Shown here piece after piece: positions 1 to 5,729 of a stretch of 5,729 nt of DNA. The position numbers and the translations under genes were made by a program. The first letter of the stretch is position 1. Each line of letters begins with the position of its first letter. A model generated the notes under the pieces. That model had not been told where the DNA came from, ran no database searches, and saw nothing but the letters and a program-made list of their open reading frames with translations. Source of the DNA: Chloroflexota bacterium (GTDB taxonomy: Bacteria > Chloroflexota > Anaerolineae > 4572-78 > J111); contig RFJV01000670.1 of the NCBI GenBank assembly GCA_003694775.1, positions 1 through 5,729 on the forward strand. The letters run 5' to 3'.

Positions 1-15
1 ACACCCGCACCACCG

Positions 16-37
16 ACAATTGGTCGTCACCAATTGT
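16..37. promoter_or_regulatory. Perfect 9-bp inverted repeat, possible operator or hairpin
   Basis: The arms ACAATTGGT (16-24) and ACCAATTGT (29-37) are exact reverse complements separated by CGTC. Each arm also contains the palindrome CAATTG. The element is 69 bases upstream of the ATPase start and directly before a -10-like CATAAT at 40-45. It could therefore be an operator for a dimeric regulator. It could also be the terminator hairpin of a gene lying left of the window, but no T-run follows it. The symmetry is seen directly; the role is inferred. Confidence 0.45.
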
Positions 38-61
38 ACCATAATTCTGGGGCGTACCCTT

Positions 62-93
62 TTGTAACTGACTGATTTGGTTTTATTTTATAC
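62..93 (+). promoter_or_regulatory. Weak candidate promoter for the STAND ATPase gene
   Basis: An AT-rich stretch precedes the ribosome binding site. TTGTAA at 62-67 resembles a -35 hexamer, and the TTTTATTTTATAC tract at 81-93 offers poor -10 matches 17 to 20 bases further on. A transcript starting here would have almost no leader before the GAGGAG motif. The upstream CATAAT at 40-45 is therefore an equally plausible -10. No match is strong, so this is only a location guess. Confidence 0.2.
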
Positions 94-99
94 GAGGAG
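94..99 (+). promoter_or_regulatory. Ribosome binding site of the STAND ATPase gene
   Basis: GAGGAG lies six bases before the ATG at 106. It supports that start over the in-frame ATG at 157 (residue 18), which lacks a comparable motif. Confidence 0.75.
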
Positions 100-105
100 C
101 CGCCG

Positions 106-1929
106 ATGAATCCTATCGCCACAGCCATTATCACTGCCCTGGAGACCGGCTCGCCGATGAGCCTGCCGGAATACACGGCCCTCAAATCGGCGTTGGGACA
201 GAAAGCCGGACCGGACAGCCCCCTGATGCTGGCCCTGTCTGGCCTGGAGCAGAAGCCGTTAGCCGCCGGCTGGCGGCAGGTATTCCTGGACGAACTGGAA
301 CAGGCTTTCCCCGCGCCGCCGGAATCTCTGCTTCAGTTGGCTCGCCAGCTCCACCAGCAGTTGACCCAACCCCCACCCAGACCGCGACCTCTCCAGCTCC
401 CCCGCCGCGCTCAACCGTTCATCCCCCGACCGCAACCGCCAGACATCACCCCAAAAGAGCTGTTGCCGGGGCAGGCCGTGATACTGGTAGGCCCGCCCGG
501 AAGCGGCAAGTCGGCCTTGCTGGCCGAATGGGCCGCACAGCTGGCCCCTGCATCCCAACCGCCAGAGCGTTTCCCCGACGGTCTGCTCTACTACAGCTTC
601 TACCGGCATCCGCGGGTCGATTTTGCCCTGGAGCAGATAGCCCGTGCCTTCGGCGAGCCACCCCAACCCAGCGCCTACGACGCAGTCCGGCGTCTGCTGG
701 AAACCCGCCGCGTCCTGCTCATTCTGGACGACATCGACGAAGCGGATGACCTGCCCGGTCTGCTGGACGTTTGCCGGAAAGCCGGTGTCCTGGCCGCCAG
801 CAACCGCCCCCTGCCCCACCTGCCCCACACTCACCCCCTGCCTCCCCTTTCGGCTGAGGAGGGGCTGGCCTTGCTGGACCAATGGGCCGGCTGGTACGCC
901 AGAGACCGGGACGCGGCCCGGCAGATAAGCCAGAAGCTCGACCACCTCCCGCTGTCTCTGCGGCTGGCCGGCCAGTTTATGACCGCCGCCGGAGAAGACG
1001 CGCCCAACTTTCTGGCCTGGCTGGAGCAAACCCAGGCCGACCGCGGCCAGACCCCGCCGCTGACTCTGCTGTTAGACCGCATTCTGGCCCGGCTCGACCG
1101 CCCGGCACGGGAAATTCTTTCCGTTTGCGGCCTGCTGGCCCCGGCCCCCTTTGAAACCGGCATACTTGCCAGAGCACTGACCCCCAAGCCAACCGGCACT
1201 GTTTTTTCCCTCATTCGCGACATGTTCCGGCAGACACCGCCCCCGCCAGCGCCGGATACCGCCCCTCCCCTGCGCCAACTGGTCAGGTTCGGCCTGCTGG
1301 CGCAGGTCGACAGCCTGTACCGGGTGACCCATCCCGTCCTGCATCGTTTTGCCAGAGAGCGGCTTCTGCCCACCAAAACGATGGTCCGCCAACTGGCAAC
1401 CTGGTTCATCGGGCTGGCGTGGGACAGCAGTTTATCCCCGGAAGAACGCACCGCCCGTCTGCAGGTCAACCTGGAGCATATGATGACGGTGCTGGGAGCC
1501 TGTCTGGAATGGGAAGAGTGGGAAGCGGCCCACGGGCTGGCGATTGTCCTGGAAGATTTTCTGGACCACGAAGGGTACACCGCTAGCCGCATCCGGGCCA
1601 ACGAAATCGGCCTGATTGCCTCGTGGCAGTTGGGCCGGCCCAGCACCGAAGCCTGGCTGGGCAACCTGGGGGATACGTACCGCGAAATGGGGAACCCGCA
1701 GTGGGCCATCAAGCACTTCGAAAAGGCCCTGGAAACCGCCCGGCTGACCGGCAACCTGCAGGGACAGGCCAACGCTCTCGGCAATCTGGGGCTGGCCTAC
1801 CGGGATATGGGCCAGCCCCACCACGCCAGAGACTACCTCCAGCAGGCCCTGCCCATTTTCGAAAGAATCGACACGCCCGCGGCAGAGATGGTGCGCACCA
1901 TTCTGGCCGAACTGGATTCAAACAGTTAA
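106..1929 (+). CDS. STAND-class NB-ARC-like ATPase with C-terminal TPR repeats
   Basis: This is a 607-residue cytosolic signalling ATPase with no signal peptide or membrane segment. Residues 1-87 form a helical domain resembling the small N-terminal adaptor domains that recur on bacterial STAND proteins (inference from pattern). Residues 88-115 are a proline/arginine-rich linker. The nucleotide-binding module shows Walker A GPPGSGKS (129-136), Walker B LLILDDID (204-211), a sensor-like VLAASNRP (228-235) and a GLPL-like HLPLSLRLAG (280-289). A winged-helix-like region spans about 320-420, with an MHD-like THPVLHRFA at 408-416. Two TPR units follow at about 515-548 and 555-588, each with the GNLGxxYRxMG core, and then a short capping helix. 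STAND proteins act as ATP-gated switches that oligomerise on ligand sensing, often in transcription control or antiphage defence. Which of these applies here cannot be told. No nuclease, protease, TIR or DNA-binding effector is visible, and the sensor has only two TPRs, fewer than many relatives. A second proline-rich insert lies at 377-388. The gene ends in a stop overlapping that of the convergent LarA-type gene. Confidence 0.88.
   Translation: MNPIATAIITALETGSPMSLPEYTALKSALGQKAGPDSPLMLALSGLEQKPLAAGWRQVFLDELEQAFPAPPESLLQLARQLHQQLTQPPPRPRPLQLPRRAQPFIPRPQPPDITPKELLPGQAVILVGPPGSGKSALLAEWAAQLAPASQPPERFPDGLLYYSFYRHPRVDFALEQIARAFGEPPQPSAYDAVRRLLETRRVLLILDDIDEADDLPGLLDVCRKAGVLAASNRPLPHLPHTHPLPPLSAEEGLALLDQWAGWYARDRDAARQISQKLDHLPLSLRLAGQFMTAAGEDAPNFLAWLEQTQADRGQTPPLTLLLDRILARLDRPAREILSVCGLLAPAPFETGILARALTPKPTGTVFSLIRDMFRQTPPPPAPDTAPPLRQLVRFGLLAQVDSLYRVTHPVLHRFARERLLPTKTMVRQLATWFIGLAWDSSLSPEERTARLQVNLEHMMTVLGACLEWEEWEAAHGLAIVLEDFLDHEGYTASRIRANEIGLIASWQLGRPSTEAWLGNLGDTYREMGNPQWAIKHFEKALETARLTGNLQGQANALGNLGLAYRDMGQPHHARDYLQQALPIFERIDTPAAEMVRTILAELDSNS
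1926..1929. other. Shared TTAA: overlapping stop codons of convergent genes
   Basis: The plus-strand gene stops with TAA at 1927-1929. The minus-strand LarA-type gene stops with TAA read from 1928 back to 1926. Both lie in one palindromic TTAA, so the two coding regions meet with no intergenic space. Any terminator for either transcript must lie inside the other gene. I see no strong hairpin plus T-run at the junction. Confidence 0.95.
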
Positions 1930-3188
1930 GCCGCCGGTTTTACCCGGTACAGCATTTCACCAGCCTTGGGCACCAGCAAAATACCTTCCGCCTCCCGGCC
2001 CCGCCACTCATCCAGATTAACCGAAGCCGGGTCCAGATACCCCAGATTCAGCCGGCGGCACCGCTCCTCCGGGATGCCGGTCGCCAGGGTTACCTGGATG
2101 CGCGGGGTTTCGATGCCGGTAGCCGGGTCGTACTGGCCCAGGCCGCGCAGGTGGGTGCTGTGGGCCAGCACTCCCCAGGGGTAGTGCTTGAAACGGTCCC
2201 ACTGCTTCAGGAAATAGTCGCGCACGTGGTAGCCCACCTCTTCCAGGTGCTGGCCGTGGGTATAGCTGACCTCTTTGACGTGCGGGGCATAGATAATCAC
2301 CTCTCCCCCGTCGGCGATGGCCGGCTCCAGCTTGTACATCCCCTTGGCCGCCACCCACAGGTCATCGTACATTTCCGGCACCACCGACAGCACCCGCCGG
2401 TAAGGCCGGTCTACCCAGATGATGTGCAGTTTGGCCGACAGGTCGGCGGCGGCATCATAGGCCGCTTCGGGCGTGCCGGCGTACAGACCGGCCAGCTCCC
2501 TGCCCTTGACCACCATACTGAAGCACAGCTTGGGCCGGTCGATAAAGGACGCGGCCCGGTCAAGCACCTGGCGCACGGGGGTGTATTTGGTGCCGATGAT
2601 GTCGTAGCTGGTCATCACCGCGCCCAGCCAGTGGGAAAAGTTTATCACTTCCTGGCCGCCAATACCGGGGAAGAAATATTTGTTCCCCCCGGAAAAACCG
2701 ACCACCTCGTGCGGGAAAGTTGGTCCGCAGATGATAATCTGGTCGTAATCAAAGACCAGTTTATTCAGCCTGACATCCACCGGCATGCGCATCAGGCCGC
2801 CGCTGATTTCCTCGATTTCAGCCTCGGAAATGCGGCCCAGGGTGACAAACGTGTCTTGCCGTTCCCAATGGTGATTGAAAATTTTAACATCGGCGTATTT
2901 TTCGGCCCGTTCCTGGGGGGTCAGACCAAACAGCCGGTTGAGGGTCGGCTCGTCCAGAGGGTGGTGGGTTCCCAGGGCAATCAGGTAGTCCAGCGCGGCC
3001 ACCTCGCCGCCCAACAGTTCATGAAACAGCCGGAACATCATCGGCATGGGCGCGGTACGGGTGGTATCCGGCGTGATGACCAGCACCCGCTTGCCGGACA
3101 GGTTGGCCTGTTCCAGGGCCTGCGCCATGATGCCCCGTACTTCTGCTTCGGAGAGAAATCTGTCGGTATAACCTTTACCGATGGTCAT
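1926..3188 (-). CDS. LarA-family nickel-dependent racemase/epimerase, probably sugar-acid specific
   Basis: The 420-residue length is typical of the lactate racemase (LarA, DUF2088) family. These enzymes use a nickel-pincer nucleotide cofactor to invert the alpha-hydroxy carbon of hydroxyacids by hydride transfer. Visible signatures are PDTTR (40-44), ALGTHHPL (71-78) with a candidate catalytic histidine at 75, and PHEVVGFSGGNKYFFPGIGG (159-178) with H160 and K170. H186 follows in NFSHWLGA. The 160/170/186 spacing equals that of catalytic H174, cofactor-binding K184 and nickel-ligand H200 of the Lactobacillus enzyme as I recall them, so the active site looks intact. Substrate specificity is not readable from motifs. 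The gene is third in a run with a tagaturonate epimerase and a fructuronate reductase, so a C2-epimerase of an aldonate such as D-mannonate/D-gluconate is more likely than lactate racemase. The cofactor genes larB, larC and larE are not in the window. The start is chosen from AAGGAGG four bases before the ATG. Confidence 0.87.
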   Translation of the reverse strand: MTIGKGYTDRFLSEAEVRGIMAQALEQANLSGKRVLVITPDTTRTAPMPMMFRLFHELLGGEVAALDYLIALGTHHPLDEPTLNRLFGLTPQERAEKYADVKIFNHHWERQDTFVTLGRISEAEIEEISGGLMRMPVDVRLNKLVFDYDQIIICGPTFPHEVVGFSGGNKYFFPGIGGQEVINFSHWLGAVMTSYDIIGTKYTPVRQVLDRAASFIDRPKLCFSMVVKGRELAGLYAGTPEAAYDAAADLSAKLHIIWVDRPYRRVLSVVPEMYDDLWVAAKGMYKLEPAIADGGEVIIYAPHVKEVSYTHGQHLEEVGYHVRDYFLKQWDRFKHYPWGVLAHSTHLRGLGQYDPATGIETPRIQVTLATGIPEERCRRLNLGYLDPASVNLDEWRGREAEGILLVPKAGEMLYRVKPAA

Positions 3189-3192
3189 AATG

Positions 3193-3199
3193 CCTCCTT
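3193..3199 (-). promoter_or_regulatory. Ribosome binding site of the LarA-type gene
   Basis: The minus strand reads AAGGAGG, a near-perfect anti-16S match, four bases before the ATG that ends at 3188. The spacing is slightly short, but the match is strong enough to fix the start. It lies just downstream, in the transcribed sense, of the repeat-rich gap, so the LarA-type gene has its own translation signal. Confidence 0.8.
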
Positions 3200-3203
3200 A
3201 AAT

Positions 3204-3233
3204 GAAGGATGAGGGATGAAGGCGGAAGGATGA
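3204..3233. repeat. Degenerate GAAGGATGA purine-rich repeat
   Basis: GAAGGATGA occurs exactly at 3204-3212 and 3225-3233, with related GAGGGATGA and GAAGGCG between. The plus strand is almost all purine plus T in this block. It sits between the octamer array and the LarA ribosome binding site. On the transcribed strand it gives a pyrimidine-rich, probably unstructured leader. No function can be assigned from sequence. Confidence 0.6.
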
Positions 3234-3234
3234 A

Positions 3235-3346
3235 TATCGCATTATCGCCCTATCGCATTATCGCATTATCGCATTATCGCCCTATCGCATTATCGCCCTA
3301 TCGCCCTATCGCATTATCGCCCTATCGCCCTATCGCATTATCGCTA
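3235..3346. repeat. Two-variant 8-bp tandem repeat array (TATCGCAT / TATCGCCC)
   Basis: Thirteen perfect, uninterrupted octamers run from 3235 to 3338. Every unit begins TATCGC and ends in AT or CC. In plus-strand order the endings are AT, CC, AT, AT, AT, CC, AT, CC, CC, AT, CC, CC, AT (seven AT, six CC). A fourteenth, imperfect unit TATCGCTA (3339-3346) runs into the SDR stop codon (CTA at 3344-3346). The array fills most of the 155-base gap between the SDR and LarA genes. On the transcribed strand it reads GCGATA followed by AT or GG, giving seven copies of the -10-like hexamer GATAAT. There are no spacers, so it is not CRISPR. Its length may vary by strand slippage (inference). Confidence 0.92.
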
Positions 3347-4177
3347 CACCCCACTGTAGGCGGAAAACCCGCCGTCAACGGGAACAACGATACCGGTAAC
3401 AAACGCCGAAGCCGGCGACAGGAGCCACAGCACCGCGCCGACCAGGTCATCGGGGTGTCCAAAGCGGCCCATCGGAGTGTGGGCCAGGATGTGCTGGCCC
3501 CGTTCGGTCAGCTGGCCGGTGTCCTCGTCGACCAGCAGGTAGCGGTTCTGTTCGGTGAGGAAGAAACCGGGGGCCACGGCGTTCACCCGAATTTTGGGCG
3601 AGTAGTTCTGGGCCATGTGGACGGCCAGCCAGCGGGTAAAGTTGTTCACCCCGGCTTTGGCCGCAGAATAGGCCACAATCCGGGTCAGGGGACGGAAGGC
3701 GCTCATCGATGAAACATTGAGGATGACCCCCTCCCCCTGCTCGGCCATATATTTTCCAAATACCTGGCAGGGCAGGATGGTTCCCACCAGATTCAGGTCC
3801 AGCACAGAGCGCAGGGCCTGCGGCAGGATGTCAAAAAAAGCGGTCCCGGCATCGGTGGTGGCCTGGGGATGGTTGCCGCCGGCGGCATTGACCAGCCCAT
3901 CCACCCGGCCAAACGTATCAACAATCTGGCGGGCCGCGGCCCGCAAAGCCTCCATTTCCAGCACGTCGGTAGAAATATAGATGGCCCGGCCTGGCGATTG
4001 GCGCAGACGGCTCTGAAGCGCCTCGCTCATAGCCGGACGACGTCCCAAAACGGCAATATTGGCCCCGCAGTCAGACAGCGCTGTCGTCATTGCCTGGCCC
4101 AACACACCGTGGCCGCCAGTGATGACAAACGTTTTGCCGGAAAAATCATACATTTTCTGCAGGTCGGCAAGATGCAT
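3344..4177 (-). CDS. uxuB: SDR oxidoreductase, probable D-fructuronate reductase / D-mannonate oxidoreductase
   Basis: A 277-residue classical short-chain dehydrogenase, soluble and cytosolic. The cofactor-binding TGGHGVLG is at 20-27, NAAGGNHPQAT at 97-107 and the structural Asn is N129 in DLNLVGT. The catalytic set is S157, Y170 and K174 (YSAAK). The C-terminus holds the usual PVDGG (266-270). The long NAAGGNHPxAT motif and overall layout match the SDR-type fructuronate reductases (UxuB/YjmF of Bacillus and Thermotoga), which reduce D-fructuronate to D-mannonate with NAD(P)H. They are unrelated to the longer E. coli UxuB fold. The gene follows the tagaturonate epimerase by 85 bases, which supplies the expected substrate. 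A GGAGG nine bases before the ATG supports this start over M9. Its stop codon touches the octamer repeat array. Another sugar-acid dehydrogenase is the main alternative. Confidence 0.82.
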   Translation of the reverse strand: MHLADLQKMYDFSGKTFVITGGHGVLGQAMTTALSDCGANIAVLGRRPAMSEALQSRLRQSPGRAIYISTDVLEMEALRAAARQIVDTFGRVDGLVNAAGGNHPQATTDAGTAFFDILPQALRSVLDLNLVGTILPCQVFGKYMAEQGEGVILNVSSMSAFRPLTRIVAYSAAKAGVNNFTRWLAVHMAQNYSPKIRVNAVAPGFFLTEQNRYLLVDEDTGQLTERGQHILAHTPMGRFGHPDDLVGAVLWLLSPASAFVTGIVVPVDGGFSAYSGV

Positions 4178-4186
4178 GGCTTACAG

Positions 4187-4191
4187 CCTCC
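4187..4191 (-). promoter_or_regulatory. Ribosome binding site of the SDR gene
   Basis: GGAGG on the minus strand lies nine bases before the ATG that ends at 4177. The spacing is normal and selects this start over the in-frame ATG at residue 9. Confidence 0.7.
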
Positions 4192-4210
4192 ACGGGTGGG
4201 GTTTCTGATT

Positions 4211-4256
4211 GGGGAGGAGAGCGGCGGACGCTGGAGCCATCGCCACCGCTCTCCCC
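4211..4256 (-). other. GC-rich hairpin between the epimerase and SDR genes
   Basis: GGAGAGCGG (4216-4224) and CCGCTCTCC (4246-4254) are perfect 9-base inverted arms around a 21-base loop. Flanking G and C runs (4211-4214, 4255-4256) can extend the stem past a small bulge. In the transcript it begins seven to nine bases after the tagaturonate epimerase stop. No U-run follows on the sense side, so it is not a canonical intrinsic terminator. A role in mRNA 3'-end protection or partial attenuation within the operon is possible but inferred. Confidence 0.5.
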
Positions 4257-4262
4257 GGACGG

Positions 4263-5711
4263 CTACAGGTCAAACGGGCTGAGGTGCTTGTCGAAATGGG
4301 TTTCCAGCACCCGGTAGTAGACCTCTTCGTTCTGGCGCAGGGTTTCAAAAAACGGGCCGCGGAATTCGGCGTGGTGCAGGACCGAACCGAAGGTAACGTG
4401 CAGAATTTCCCTGGCGTGGAAATCGTCCAGCAGGGCCGGCAGGCGGTCATCGGGCAGAGCATCGATATCGGGGGCCTTCTCCACCTCGGCGGAAACGTGG
4501 TAAGTAGCCCGGTCGGTGGGATAGCGCACCAGGGCAAAATGGGCAATCTGGCGGAACAGGGCCGGGTTGAGTTCGGCGATGGCCCGCAGGGCTTCCAGGT
4601 AGCTGGTGCCCGCGGTCTTCAGGTGCACCAGGTCTCCGGCCACGCGGGCGGCGATGGGGTAGATGCTGAACTTGTCGGAGCCGGAATGGAGGCTGAGCTT
4701 GTACGGACCAAAGGCCTGGGCCACGGCATAATGGCGGGCAAAGGAGCGCTCGAACTCGGCCAGGTCGCCAATGTAATCCACCCCCTTTTCAAACTCGCCC
4801 ACGTAGCGAGGGGCCAGACTTACCCAGCGGACATCCAACCGGCGCAGTTCGCTGACAATGTAGACATGCTCCGCCAGGCTGGTGACCGTATCGGTTTCGT
4901 CCACGCTCATTTCCAGCTCAAAGGGACGGTCGCCCATCACCTCTACCAGGTGGCGGTACATGCTGACCGTGTGAGCCACGGCCCGGCCGTATTTGGCCGC
5001 GGCCCGGAGCAGTTCCTCGCGGCCGATGGTCAGGCTGAAATCGCCCAGGTCAATGGGTTTGCTGACCAGCCGCGTTTCCAGGTCGGCCCGACTGCTGTTG
5101 AGGACGTTCCAGGGCAGGGCGTCAACCTTAGCCTCCAGTTCCGGCAGGGAGGCCGTGTTGGCGGCGTTGTCCACGTATTCACCGGGGTCGATGGTGAAGA
5201 AGGTGTACCCGGCGGCGGCGCAAACATCGATGTCGGCGGTGGTTTTGAGGTGGTCCGCGTCGGCGCCGAAGCCTTCGCGCCAGCCTTCCTGGAAGACGCC
5301 CCACATGGCATCGTCCATCACCTGCTGGGGGGTGCGTCCGGTGCGGGCATTTTCGCGCATGGACTGCTGGGCCAGGATGGGGGCCATAGAATGCTTGCGC
5401 ACCGACCGCAGGTGTCCCGGTGTGGCCAGACCGAGCCGGTCGCCCGTACCGACCGATTTGCGCAGGCCCAGCGGCCGGGCCACCAGGAAGGGCAACCGGC
5501 GGCGCAGGGCCGCGGCATTGGCCGCGCTGGTCGGGCCGACCAGCAGGGTCAGCGGCTGGTCTTCGACCGTCACCGCGCGGGTCTGGCCTTCAAAATCGGA
5601 CGCGGTTCCGGCGTCGGTGGTCAGCAGGCCGAGGAACTTTTCTTCGCCGTCACGGGCCAGAAAATAGAGGGTCTGCCCTGCCGCGGCCAGCGAGGCCGGA
5701 TAGACGTTCAT
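4263..5711 (-). CDS. uxaE: Tagaturonate/fructuronate epimerase (UxaE family)
   Basis: A 482-residue protein close to the usual UxaE length. The family interconverts D-tagaturonate and D-fructuronate, letting galacturonate and glucuronate breakdown share the mannonate branch; it was first assigned in Thermotoga. Recognisable blocks are GTGDRLG (88-94), AQQSMREN (114-121), DDAMWGVFQEG (133-143), GFGADADH (147-154), FTIDP (172-176), SVDET (269-273), KLSLHSGSDKFSIYP (338-352) and HLKTAGTSYLEA (363-374). The family is metal dependent; H154, H342 and H363 are conserved-looking candidate ligands or catalytic residues (inference). No signal peptide is visible. It is the first gene of the minus-strand group in this window. 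The next gene makes mannonate from its product. The start is uncertain: the frame stays open from the ATG to the window edge (six more codons) and no good ribosome binding site precedes it, so a few N-terminal residues may be missing. Confidence 0.9.
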   Translation of the reverse strand: MNVYPASLAAAGQTLYFLARDGEEKFLGLLTTDAGTASDFEGQTRAVTVEDQPLTLLVGPTSAANAAALRRRLPFLVARPLGLRKSVGTGDRLGLATPGHLRSVRKHSMAPILAQQSMRENARTGRTPQQVMDDAMWGVFQEGWREGFGADADHLKTTADIDVCAAAGYTFFTIDPGEYVDNAANTASLPELEAKVDALPWNVLNSSRADLETRLVSKPIDLGDFSLTIGREELLRAAAKYGRAVAHTVSMYRHLVEVMGDRPFELEMSVDETDTVTSLAEHVYIVSELRRLDVRWVSLAPRYVGEFEKGVDYIGDLAEFERSFARHYAVAQAFGPYKLSLHSGSDKFSIYPIAARVAGDLVHLKTAGTSYLEALRAIAELNPALFRQIAHFALVRYPTDRATYHVSAEVEKAPDIDALPDDRLPALLDDFHAREILHVTFGSVLHHAEFRGPFFETLRQNEEVYYRVLETHFDKHLSPFDL

Positions 5712-5729
5712 TCCGCAAAGCTGGGCCAG

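Noticed and set aside
259..1029. 256-codon minus-strand open frame opposite the ATPase N-terminal half
   Set aside because: Gly/Gln/Val-rich shadow translation with no family resemblance, lying across the Walker motifs on the true coding strand.
831..1784. 317-codon minus-strand open frame opposite the ATPase gene
   Set aside because: It is antisense to clear NB-ARC and TPR motifs, has low-complexity Ser/Arg-rich composition, and is best explained by high GC content.
1623..3212. 529-codon plus-strand open frame crossing the ATPase 3' end and antisense to the LarA-type gene
   Set aside because: The codons shadow two well-supported genes in GC-rich DNA. The translation has no recognisable domain and no ribosome binding site.
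3235..3346. Possible CRISPR array
   Set aside because: Units are 8 bp and directly adjacent with no unique spacers, so this is a simple tandem repeat.
3209..3712. Plus-strand open frame translating the octamer array into an IALSPYRP-like 8-residue repeat
   Set aside because: The repetitive peptide is only the 24-bp period of the DNA repeat. The rest of the frame is antisense to the SDR gene and there is no convincing translation start.
4993..5667. 224-codon plus-strand open frame antisense to uxaE
   Set aside because: Ser/Arg/Pro-rich shadow translation opposite conserved UxaE motifs.
1..5729. tRNA, rRNA, riboswitch or insertion-sequence features
   Set aside because: I saw no cloverleaf, conserved rRNA stretch, known riboswitch core, transposase motif or terminal inverted repeats with target duplications.

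Overview
The window is a GC-rich bacterial segment with four protein-coding genes and no RNA genes. The left half holds one plus-strand gene (106-1929). The rest holds three minus-strand genes that look like one transcription unit, read right to left: 5711-4263, 4177-3344 and 3188-1926. A NB-ARC/TPR signalling ATPase next to sugar-acid genes, short-unit intergenic repeats and Shine-Dalgarno-led GC-rich genes would suit Chloroflexota (Anaerolineae/Caldilineae-like). That placement is an impression from gene content, not a measured result.

Minus-strand operon. The first gene is a UxaE-type tagaturonate/fructuronate epimerase whose start lies 18 bases from the window edge. After an 85-base gap with a strong hairpin comes a short-chain dehydrogenase of the fructuronate reductase (mannonate oxidoreductase, UxuB/YjmF) type. 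After a repeat-filled gap of 155 bases comes a LarA-family, nickel-pincer-type racemase/epimerase. The first two give the classic hexuronate route: D-tagaturonate to D-fructuronate to D-mannonate. The LarA homologue is the unexpected partner. Because LarA-family enzymes invert the alpha-hydroxy carbon of hydroxyacids, the best hypothesis is that it acts at C2 of the aldonate, for example linking D-mannonate and D-gluconate. Uronate isomerase, mannonate dehydratase and KDG kinase are not in the window.

Plus-strand gene. 106-1929 encodes a 607-residue STAND (NB-ARC-like) ATPase with a small helical N-terminal domain, a proline-rich linker, a P-loop module, a winged-helix region and two C-terminal TPR units. 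It has no recognisable catalytic effector domain. Its leader (1-105) carries a perfect 9-bp inverted repeat and a good ribosome binding site.

Unusual structure. The gap between the SDR and LarA genes contains 13 uninterrupted 8-bp units of only two kinds (TATCGCAT and TATCGCCC). The array runs up to the SDR stop codon and sits beside a degenerate GAAGGATGA repeat. The LarA-type gene and the STAND gene converge so tightly that their stop codons share a TTAA palindrome, leaving no intergenic terminator.
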